Below, piece after piece: positions 6,473-11,220 of a DNA stretch of 11,220 bases. The DNA is from an uncultured Halieaceae bacterium (GTDB lineage: Bacteria > Pseudomonadota > Gammaproteobacteria > Pseudomonadales > Halieaceae). Positions within the stretch are counted from its first letter, which is position 1; each line of letters starts with the position of its first letter. The stretch spans positions 1-11,220 of the forward strand of contig CALJFL010000127.1 of NCBI GenBank assembly GCA_938074135.1. The letters are read 5' to 3'. The notes under the pieces are model-generated. The model did not search any database, was not told the DNA's origin, and saw only the letters and a program-made list of their open reading frames with translations. The translations under genes and the position numbers were made by a program.

Positions 6473-7168
6473 ATGACGAGATTCAAATCGCGCTATCGCG
6501 TCGATGAGGTGCCCTGGTACTGGTGGTTGCCAATGCAGGCTTACGGATGGACGATCGGTGGCTTGGTATTTGCCTATACCGCGTTTGTCGCCCTGACCTC
6601 CAGGGTTACTTACACCGGTTACGCACTGGACAAGAAGGCAAACTATATATTTTGCTTCTGGCATCAACAGGTGTTTGCTTACAACTGCCTGTCGGTGAGA
6701 TTTCCTCGACTGTCCTTCTTTGTGCATCCGCTGTGGTACATGCTTCCCACCCATGTGTGCGTGCGACTCAAGGGAGCCCGGCACCTGGTGCTGGGCTCTT
6801 CGGGAAATGACGGTTTGGCAGCGGCCAGCGAGTTAGCCGGGTACATCGCCCAGGGCGACAGCACTTATTTTAATCCGGATGGGCCTTATGGGCCGGTGGG
6901 GACTGTTCGCAAGGGAGCCTTGCATATAGCCATGCAAAGCGGAGCGCCGGTGGTGGGATTGCGGGTGCAGCCCCAGCGCTATATCAGCCTTAATGGTTGG
7001 GACCGTAAATGTATTCCACTACCGTTTTCAAAGATTGTGGTGGCAGTTGCCGAGCCGTTCATGCCCGATGCGATGGATCTGGAGGCCGCGTGCCGGCGCC
7101 TGGCGGCTGATATGGGTGGCACTGGCGATGCAGTCCAGGAAGCGCTGAGCCAGAGGCGCGGATACTAA
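6473..7168 (+). CDS. DUF374-type lysophospholipid acyltransferase-like membrane protein
   Basis: A 231-residue protein with one hydrophobic segment near the N-terminus (about 18-41), so probably anchored to the inner membrane with a cytoplasmic catalytic domain. It resembles the DUF374 branch of the LPLAT acyltransferase superfamily. FWHQQ (62-66) corresponds to the family's WH block, SSGNDG (109-114) to its S-x-x-DG block, and FNPDGPYGP (133-141) to its DGPxGP block. The latter is followed by RKGALHIAMQSGAPVVGLRV. LPLAT enzymes transfer acyl chains to lysolipids or related acceptors; the acceptor here is unknown, and DUF374 members are poorly characterised. AGGGA lies 6 bases before ATG 6473. 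The next gene follows after 12 bases, so they are likely cotranscribed. Confidence 0.75.
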   Translation: MTRFKSRYRVDEVPWYWWLPMQAYGWTIGGLVFAYTAFVALTSRVTYTGYALDKKANYIFCFWHQQVFAYNCLSVRFPRLSFFVHPLWYMLPTHVCVRLKGARHLVLGSSGNDGLAAASELAGYIAQGDSTYFNPDGPYGPVGTVRKGALHIAMQSGAPVVGLRVQPQRYISLNGWDRKCIPLPFSKIVVAVAEPFMPDAMDLEAACRRLAADMGGTGDAVQEALSQRRGY

Positions 7169-7180
7169 TCGAGTAAATGG

Positions 7181-7609
7181 ATGGAAGACATGTTGGAAAC
7201 CTTGCTGGCCATTGAGCAAATCAAGGCGCTAAAAGCCCGTTATTTCAGGACTATGGATAGCAAGGATTGGGAAGGTCTGAGCGACTGCTTCACGGCGGAT
7301 CTCTACGCCGACTTCCGCGATGGCCCCGGGATGCTGGTAGAAGGACGTGATGCTTACATCGCACAGATCAGCGAAATATTGCAAGATGCCTCGACGATTC
7401 ATCATGGCCATATGCCGGAGATCAGCGTGCACAGCGAGACTGAAGCTACGGGCATATGGGCCATGGAGGATATCGTGGAGTTGCCCGGCATGTCGTTGCA
7501 GGGCTGGGGTCATTACCACGAGAGTTACCGCAAGGAGCAGGGGCAGTGGCGGATCAGTTCTATTCGCCTGAGCCGGCTCAAGCTGAACCAGACCAGCGCT
7601 GCCAAATGA
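7181..7609 (+). CDS. SnoaL/NTF2-like domain protein
   Basis: A 142-residue single-domain protein with the cone-shaped NTF2/SnoaL-like fold. An N-terminal helical region, IKALKARYFRTMDSKDWEGL (14-33), leads into DCFTADLYADF. A C-terminal strand pair carries GHYHESYR (110-117) and WRISSIRLSR (123-132). Family members include small dehydratases, isomerases and non-enzymatic ligand binders. Y21, D26 and H74 have the same spacing as the Tyr-Asp-His set I recall for the bile acid 7-alpha-dehydratase BaiE, so a dehydratase or isomerase activity is possible. The start could be ATG 7181 or ATG 7190; neither has a strong ribosome site. It sits 12 bases after the acyltransferase-like gene and ends 6 bases from the convergent suhB stop. 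Confidence 0.8.
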   Translation: MEDMLETLLAIEQIKALKARYFRTMDSKDWEGLSDCFTADLYADFRDGPGMLVEGRDAYIAQISEILQDASTIHHGHMPEISVHSETEATGIWAMEDIVELPGMSLQGWGHYHESYRKEQGQWRISSIRLSRLKLNQTSAAK

Positions 7610-7615
7610 AAGGCC

Positions 7616-8410
7616 TTAGCCCAGCAGGGGTTTGGTTGTCTGCAACACAGCCTTGAAGCATTTCGGGCTGCCACCGACGATATTGCCGGAGCTCATGAAA
7701 TTGTCAGAGCCGTCAATGTCGGCGACCAGCCCGCCGGCCTCGCGAATGAGCAGCGCACCGGCGGCGATATCCCATTGGGCCAGACCTATTTCCCAGAAGG
7801 CATCGAGGCGACCGGCAGCAACATAGGCCAGGTCCAGCGAGGCGGCGCCGGCGCGTCGGATACCCGCACATTGGCCGGCCAGCAGCTCCAGGGTCTTGCT
7901 ATAGGCTTCCAGTTTGTCGTCACAATGGTTCTTGAAAGGGATGCCGGTGCCGAGCAGGGCACCGTCCAGACCGGGTACGCTACTGACCCGGATACGGCGG
8001 CCATTGAGTTGCGCGCCACGACCTCGTGAGGCCGTAAATTCTTCCCGGCGAACCGGGTCGAGGACAACGGCGTGTTCGATTTTGCCCCGGTACAGGCAGG
8101 CGATAGAGACCGCGTAGTGCGGAATGCCGCGCATGTAGTTGGTGGTGCCGTCGAGGGGGTCTATTACCCAGCGATATTCAGCGTCCTGCGGTCCGTCGAG
8201 ACCGGTTTCCTCGCCCATGATGGCATGATCCGGGAACGCCTTGCGCAGGTGGTAGCTGATTTCCTGCTCGGCGTTGAGGTCCACATCGGAAACGAAATCG
8301 TTGAGGCTCTTGGCTTTGAACTCGACCTGGTCCAGGTCGTCCGACGCGCGCACTATCTGCTCTCCGACCTTGCGGGCGGCGCGCAGTGCGATATTGATCA
8401 TCGGTTCCAT
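7616..8410 (-). CDS. suhB: Inositol-1-monophosphatase SuhB
   Basis: A 264-residue member of the inositol monophosphatase family of Mg2+-dependent, Li+-sensitive phosphatases. Metal-site residues are all visible: GEE at 66-68, DPLDGTTN at 84-91 (D84, D87), and WDIAAG at 213-218 (D214). The N-terminal MEPMINIALRAARKVG is typical of gammaproteobacterial SuhB. The enzyme dephosphorylates inositol-1-phosphate and related sugar phosphates. In E. coli SuhB also joins the Nus antitermination complex on rRNA transcripts; whether that holds here is unknown. AGGA lies 7 bases before ATG 8410, and a perfect extended -10 element lies upstream. It is divergent from trmJ, matching the suhB-trmJ-isc arrangement of E. 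coli and Pseudomonas. Confidence 0.95.
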   Translation of the reverse strand: MEPMINIALRAARKVGEQIVRASDDLDQVEFKAKSLNDFVSDVDLNAEQEISYHLRKAFPDHAIMGEETGLDGPQDAEYRWVIDPLDGTTNYMRGIPHYAVSIACLYRGKIEHAVVLDPVRREEFTASRGRGAQLNGRRIRVSSVPGLDGALLGTGIPFKNHCDDKLEAYSKTLELLAGQCAGIRRAGAASLDLAYVAAGRLDAFWEIGLAQWDIAAGALLIREAGGLVADIDGSDNFMSSGNIVGGSPKCFKAVLQTTKPLLG

Positions 8411-8443
8411 GGTCAGGTCCTGGTCGGTCGGGATGGGCGCGCG

Positions 8444-8452
8444 ATTATAGCA
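8444..8452 (-). promoter_or_regulatory. Extended -10 promoter for suhB
   Basis: On the minus strand the sequence reads TGCTATAAT: a perfect TATAAT (8449-8444) with the TGn extension that makes RNA polymerase largely independent of a -35 element. No good -35 hexamer is seen 17 bases upstream, consistent with this type. The predicted start near 8437 gives a leader of about 27 bases before ATG 8410. Confidence 0.6.
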
Positions 8453-8484
8453 GCACTGGCTTGCGGGTTGCTAACGTGATGGCA

Positions 8485-8512
8485 GTGAAAAATAGGGTAA
8501 ATCTGCTACACT
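8485..8512 (+). promoter_or_regulatory. Extended -10 promoter for trmJ
   Basis: GTGAAA (8485-8490, 4 of 6 to TTGACA) is followed after 16 bases by TACACT (8507-8512), which has a TGn extension at 8504-8506. Transcription should start near 8519, at the foot of a small hairpin, about 40 bases before ATG 8558. Confidence 0.5.
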
Positions 8513-8518
8513 GCGCGC

Positions 8519-8532
8519 CCCGCAAAAGCGGG
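8519..8532 (+). other. Small stem-loop at the 5' end of the trmJ transcript
   Basis: CCCGC and GCGGG form a perfect 5-bp stem with an AAAA loop, beginning almost exactly at the predicted trmJ transcription start. Such 5'-terminal hairpins can protect mRNA from 5'-end-dependent decay. It has no T-tract and is not a terminator. The function is inferred only from position. Confidence 0.35.
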
Positions 8533-8557
8533 CCCAGGGTCGTAGATGAGAGCGCGC

Positions 8558-9307
8558 ATGAATCTCGATAATATCCGTATCGTTTTGGTCAATACCAGCC
8601 ATCCCGGCAATATCGGGGGGGTGGCCCGGGCGATGAAGAATATGGGGCTCGGTCGCCTGTGCCTGGTGGCGCCGCGGCAATTCCCTGACGAGCAGGCGAC
8701 CTGGCGTGCGGCGTCAGCCAGCGACGTGCTGGCGGCGGCTGATATCGTCGGCACCGTCGAAGAGGCCATAGCCGATTGCCAGTTTGTTGTCGGTACCAGC
8801 GCTCGTGAGCGACGCATTCCCTGGCCGTTGCTCGATCCGCGGCGCTGCGCGGAGCGTATGGCCTTAGCGTCAGACAAGGAGCAGGTTGCGATTTTGTTTG
8901 GCCGGGAGGATCGGGGGCTGACCAACGAGGAGTTGAAGCTCTGTAATCTGCACTTGAATATCCCGACCTCCGAGGACTACAGCTCGCTGAATCTGGCCAT
9001 GGCGGTCCAGATCGTCTGCTACGAGTTGCGTATTCTGCAGTCCCAGGGGGACTTGCCGGCCGCGGAAGGCGATCAGTGGGATGCACCGTTCAGTACAGCA
9101 GAGAATATGGAGCGCTATTACGAGCACCTGGAGCAAACCCTGGTTGATATCGAGTTTCTGGACCCGGTGGCGCCGCGGCAGTTGATGGCCCGGCTGCGAA
9201 GGCTCTATAGCCGTGTCCGTTTGGATGAGATGGAGCTCAATATTCTCCGCGGCGTACTCACCGAGACCCAGAAGTGGGTGCGTAAGGCGAAGGGTGACGG
9301 TAGCTGA
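8558..9307 (+). CDS. trmJ: tRNA (cytidine/uridine-32-2'-O)-methyltransferase TrmJ
   Basis: A 249-residue SPOUT-class (knotted) RNA methyltransferase that uses S-adenosylmethionine to 2'-O-methylate position 32 of the tRNA anticodon loop. Family motifs in order are the N-terminal IRIVLVNTSHPGNIGG with the conserved R24 in VARAM, VVGTSAR at 77-83, the knot motif LFGREDRGLTNEE at 113-125, and SSLNLAMAVQ at 142-151. A C-terminal helical extension (about 170-249), with RYYEHLEQTL and ELNILRGVL, follows the E. coli protein closely. ATG 8558 is preferred because MNLDNIRIVL aligns with the E. coli start; an in-frame ATG at 8546 has a slightly better AGGG ribosome site and would add 4 residues. It lies between suhB and iscR, without cysE between trmJ and iscR. 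Confidence 0.93.
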   Translation: MNLDNIRIVLVNTSHPGNIGGVARAMKNMGLGRLCLVAPRQFPDEQATWRAASASDVLAAADIVGTVEEAIADCQFVVGTSARERRIPWPLLDPRRCAERMALASDKEQVAILFGREDRGLTNEELKLCNLHLNIPTSEDYSSLNLAMAVQIVCYELRILQSQGDLPAAEGDQWDAPFSTAENMERYYEHLEQTLVDIEFLDPVAPRQLMARLRRLYSRVRLDEMELNILRGVLTETQKWVRKAKGDGS

Positions 9308-9323
9308 CGCAGGTTTGTCCGGT

Positions 9324-9348
9324 TTACCCGATCAATTTAGTTGGTTTT
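9324..9348. promoter_or_regulatory. Putative IscR type 1 binding site B (upstream)
   Basis: Compared by hand with the published 25-bp IscR type 1 consensus (ATASYYGACT core, WWW centre, AGTCRRSTAT core), this segment matches 19 of 25 positions; about 9 are expected by chance. Mismatches are at consensus positions 1, 9, 10, 19, 22 and 24. It directly abuts a stronger site downstream, so two dimers would bind in tandem. Confidence 0.55.
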
Positions 9349-9373
9349 ATAGTTGACCATTTTGGTGGGTTAT
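9349..9373. promoter_or_regulatory. Putative IscR type 1 binding site A (overlapping the iscR promoter)
   Basis: This segment matches the 25-bp IscR type 1 consensus at 21 of 25 positions, with the left half ATAGTTGAC perfect; mismatches are at positions 10, 16, 19 and 22. It covers the -35 hexamer and most of the spacer of the iscR promoter, so [2Fe-2S]-IscR bound here should block RNA polymerase. This predicts the negative autoregulation known in E. coli. Confidence 0.75.
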
Positions 9374-9381
9374 TAGATAAT
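9353..9381 (+). promoter_or_regulatory. Sigma70 promoter of the isc operon
   Basis: TTGACC (9353-9358, 5 of 6) and GATAAT (9376-9381, 5 of 6) are separated by 17 bases. The predicted transcription start near 9388 gives a leader of about 22 bases to ATG 9410. The promoter is embedded in the IscR site, so it should be shut when Fe-S clusters are plentiful and open on iron or oxidative stress. Confidence 0.7.
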
Positions 9382-9409
9382 TTGACCTTCGAGAGTGATA
9401 GGTGAGCCT

Positions 9410-9889
9410 ATGCGCCTGACAACAAAAGGACGTTATGCAGTGACCGCCATGCTGGACTTGGCGTTGCACGGTGAGCCCGGCCCCGTCAGCCTGGCAGATA
9501 TCTCTGGCCGACAGGATATTTCCCTGTCCTATCTGGAACAGTTATTCGCCAAGTTGCGCCGTGGAGAGTTGGTTAAAAGTGTCCGTGGGCCCGGTGGCGG
9601 CTACTGCCTCAGCCGCGGCGGAGACCAGATTTTCGTCGCCCAGATTATTGATGCCGTCAACGAGGCAGTCGATGCCACCGGTTGTGGCGGCGCCAGCGAT
9701 TGTCAGCAGGGTGAGGTTTGCCTGACCCACCACCTCTGGGAGAACCTGAGCGAACAGATACACGGCTTCCTCAGCCAGATCAGTCTGGCGACCCTGGTGG
9801 AACAACGAGAAGTAAAATCCGTATCGGCCCGGCAGAACGCCCGCGCCAACGGCCATGAGCCAGAAACACTGGCGCTGACACAGATTTAG
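9410..9889 (+). CDS. iscR: Fe-S cluster regulator IscR (Rrf2 family)
   Basis: A 159-residue Rrf2-family transcription factor. The N-terminal winged helix has [19 protein letters not shown], the recognition region [14 protein letters not shown] (37-50) and the wing VRGPGGGY (58-65). Cluster ligands C92, C98, C104 and H107 fall at the same residue numbers as in E. coli IscR. With a [2Fe-2S] cluster it represses isc through type 1 sites; the apo form can still act at type 2 sites. ATG 9410 was chosen because MRLT is the conserved start and AGGTGA lies 4 bases upstream. A GTG at 9395 opens the same frame but is less likely. The gene is first in the isc operon and lies under its own predicted operators. 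Confidence 0.96.
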   Translation: MRLTTKGRYAVTAMLDLALHGEPGPVSLADISGRQDISLSYLEQLFAKLRRGELVKSVRGPGGGYCLSRGGDQIFVAQIIDAVNEAVDATGCGGASDCQQGEVCLTHHLWENLSEQIHGFLSQISLATLVEQREVKSVSARQNARANGHEPETLALTQI

Positions 9890-9890
9890 A

Positions 9891-9908
9891 GTCGCCGCAG
9901 ACGGCGGC
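9891..9908 (+). other. Stem-loop between iscR and iscS
   Basis: CGCCG (9893-9897) pairs with CGGCG (9902-9906) around a CAGA loop, and a U-G wobble and G-C pair extend the stem to 7 bp. It lies immediately after the iscR stop and before the iscS ribosome site. In E. coli the iscR-iscS junction is where the RyhB RNA acts and structure protects the iscR part of the message; a similar role here is inference. There is no T-tract, so it is unlikely to terminate transcription. Confidence 0.45.
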
Positions 9909-9927
9909 AAGCACGGAGCAGTAAGGA

Positions 9928-11142
9928 ATGCAGAAACCGATTTATTTTGATTATCTGGCCACGACGCCGGTAGACCCCCGGGTAGTGGAAAAGATGGTCC
10001 ACTGCCTGTCCATGGAGGGTAACTTCGGCAATCCAGCCTCGCGGTCACACATTTTCGGCTGGAAAGCTGAAGAGGCTGTAGAAAACGGCCGCCGTCAGGT
10101 CGCTGACCTGATCCACGCTGATCCCAGGGAGATCGTCTGGACGTCTGGCGCCACCGAATCCGATAACCTGGCGATCAAGGGCGTTGCCCATTTTTACCAG
10201 AAAAAAGGCAAGCACATCATTACCTCCAAAATCGAGCACAAGGCCGTCCTGGACAGCTGCCGCCAGCTTGAGCGCGAGGGGTTCGAGGTGACTTACCTTG
10301 AGCCTGCCAGCAACGGCATTATTACGCCCGAAGCCGTGGCGGAAGCACTGCGGGAAGACACCATATTGGTCAGCATCATGCACGCCAACAACGAGATTGG
10401 CACAGTCAATGACATTGCCGGTATCGGTGAAGTCACCCGCAATGCCGGTGTTGTATTCCATGTTGATGCAGCCCAGAGTGCAGGTAAGATCGAGATTAAT
10501 ATGGAGACCATGAAAGTGGATCTTCTGGCCATGTCAGCGCACAAAATGTACGGCCCCAAAGGCATTGGCGCATTGTACGTGCGGCGTAAGCCACGCGTGC
10601 GCCTGGAAGCGCAGATGCATGGCGGTGGTCACGAACGCGGAATGCGCTCCGGTACCCTGGCAACGCATCAGATTGTTGGCATGGGCGAAGCGGCTCGTAT
10701 CGCCAGGGAAGAAATGGCCCTGGATGCCGCCCACTCGCGTGCCCTGCGCCAGCGGTTCTGGGATGGCATCAAGGATATCGAGGAAGTGCACATCAATGGT
10801 GACGAGGATGCCCGCCTGCCCGGTGCTATCAATGTCAGCATTGCGTTCGTTGAAGGGGAGTCACTGATAATGTCTCTCAAGGATCTGGCAATTTCCAGCG
10901 GCTCGGCCTGTACTTCGGCCAGCCTGGAGCCTTCTTACGTGCTGCGAGCGCTGGGTCTCAATGACGAATTGGCGCACAGTTCACTGCGCTTTGCGTTTGG
11001 GCGCTTTACCACGGAAGAAGATGTGGATCATGCGATAGCACAGTTGCGCACTGCGGTCGATAAGTTGCGAGAGTTGTCGCCACTGTGGGATATGTACAAA
11101 GACGGCGTCGATCTGAGCACGATCGAGTGGGCCGCACACTGA
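9928..11142 (+). CDS. iscS: Cysteine desulfurase IscS
   Basis: A 404-residue PLP-dependent class V aminotransferase-fold enzyme that removes sulfur from L-cysteine, giving alanine and a persulfide. The sulfur goes to IscU for Fe-S assembly and to tRNA thiolation and other acceptors. Catalytic residues match E. coli numbering: H104 in KIEHKAV, K206 (PLP lysine) in [10 protein letters not shown], and the persulfide-forming C328 in [21 protein letters not shown]. Length equals the E. coli protein, and the start is confirmed by the N-terminal [18 protein letters not shown] lies 9 bases before ATG 9928; a second AAGGA touches the start codon directly. It lies 38 bases after iscR and 20 before iscU, in one operon. 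Confidence 0.97.
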   Translation: MQKPIYFDYLATTPVDPRVVEKMVHCLSMEGNFGNPASRSHIFGWKAEEAVENGRRQVADLIHADPREIVWTSGATESDNLAIKGVAHFYQKKGKHIITSKIEHKAVLDSCRQLEREGFEVTYLEPASNGIITPEAVAEALREDTILVSIMHANNEIGTVNDIAGIGEVTRNAGVVFHVDAAQSAGKIEINMETMKVDLLAMSAHKMYGPKGIGALYVRRKPRVRLEAQMHGGGHERGMRSGTLATHQIVGMGEAARIAREEMALDAAHSRALRQRFWDGIKDIEEVHINGDEDARLPGAINVSIAFVEGESLIMSLKDLAISSGSACTSASLEPSYVLRALGLNDELAHSSLRFAFGRFTTEEDVDHAIAQLRTAVDKLRELSPLWDMYKDGVDLSTIEWAAH

Positions 11143-11162
11143 TTTTATAGAGGAAATTAATC

Positions 11163-11220
11163 ATGGCTTATAGCGACAAGGTTCTGGACCATTACGAAAA
11201 TCCCCGCAACGTGGGCAAGC
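11163..11220 (+). CDS. iscU: Fe-S cluster scaffold IscU, N-terminal fragment (3' end outside window)
   Basis: The window ends 58 bases into this gene. The 19 complete codons read MAYSDKVLDHYENPRNVGK, the typical N-terminus of the IscU scaffold, on which [2Fe-2S] clusters are assembled with sulfur from IscS. A strong AGAGGA ribosome site precedes ATG 11163 and the gap from iscS is 20 bases. The conserved cluster-binding cysteines lie beyond the window and cannot be checked. Confidence 0.93.
   Translation, partial: MAYSDKVLDHYENPRNVGK

Noticed and set aside
6377..6784. Long upstream extension of the DUF1838 reading frame
   Set aside because: It overlaps the divergent acyltransferase-like gene, is of different composition, and lies upstream of the likely promoter.
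8589..9086. 165-codon minus-strand frame opposite trmJ
   Set aside because: Its proline/arginine/serine-rich translation is typical of an antisense shadow; trmJ on the other strand is unambiguous.
9376..9402. A third IscR type 1 box over the -10 region
   Set aside because: Aligned on its GAC, most consensus positions fail, unlike the two boxes upstream.
9395..9409. GTG start five codons upstream of iscR
   Set aside because: IscR proteins begin with MRLT, and AGGTGA is properly placed for ATG 9410.
9542..10048. 168-codon minus-strand frame across iscR and iscS
   Set aside because: It is antisense to two certain genes, has no ribosome site or family features, and is explained by GC-rich codon structure.

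Overview
The window (about 57% G+C by eye, densely coded, no gene-free stretch over 300 bases) most likely comes from the chromosome of a gammaproteobacterium. The best evidence is the right-hand third. There suhB is divergent from trmJ, followed by iscR, iscS and iscU, in an order conserved in Gammaproteobacteria. The predicted proteins match Escherichia coli and Pseudomonas orthologues residue for residue at key sites: IscR C92/C98/C104/H107 and IscS H104/K206/C328. A marine lineage such as Cellvibrionales/Halieaceae would fit the mix of accessory enzymes, but that is only an impression. No rRNA, tRNA, CRISPR array, insertion sequence or prophage gene was seen.

Layout. (1) Bases 1-2830: the 3' end of an MFS transporter on the plus strand converges on a three-gene minus-strand operon. 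The operon encodes an isochorismatase-type cysteine hydrolase and two tandem PuuE-like (polysaccharide deacetylase fold) hydrolases. Together they look like a small module for hydrolysing cyclic amides or imides (hydantoin, imide or ureide type); the substrate cannot be read from sequence. (2) Bases 2831-2990: a divergent control region with a near-consensus sigma70 promoter, an inverted repeat inside the promoter spacer and a 12-bp palindrome. (3) Bases 2991-5334: a plus-strand group with a glutathione S-transferase family protein, an unrecognised 238-residue protein and HMG-CoA lyase. (4) Bases 5414-7609: a DUF1838 protein on the minus strand, divergent from a DUF374-type acyltransferase-like membrane protein and a SnoaL/NTF2-like protein. 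(5) Bases 7616-8410: suhB, minus strand. (6) Bases 8558-11220: trmJ, iscR, iscS and the first 58 bases of iscU.

Regulation is clearest at iscR. A promoter (TTGACC, 17-bp spacer, GATAAT) is overlapped by a 25-bp sequence matching the IscR type 1 consensus at 21 of 25 positions. A second match (19 of 25) abuts it directly upstream. This predicts Fe-S-dependent autorepression of isc as in E. coli. A stem-loop between iscR and iscS may separate the regulator's expression from that of the assembly genes. The housekeeping part is conventional. The less-described material is the cyclic-amide-type operon, the unknown protein next to GST and HMG-CoA lyase, and the DUF1838/DUF374/SnoaL neighbourhood. 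No clearly new system could be demonstrated from sequence alone.
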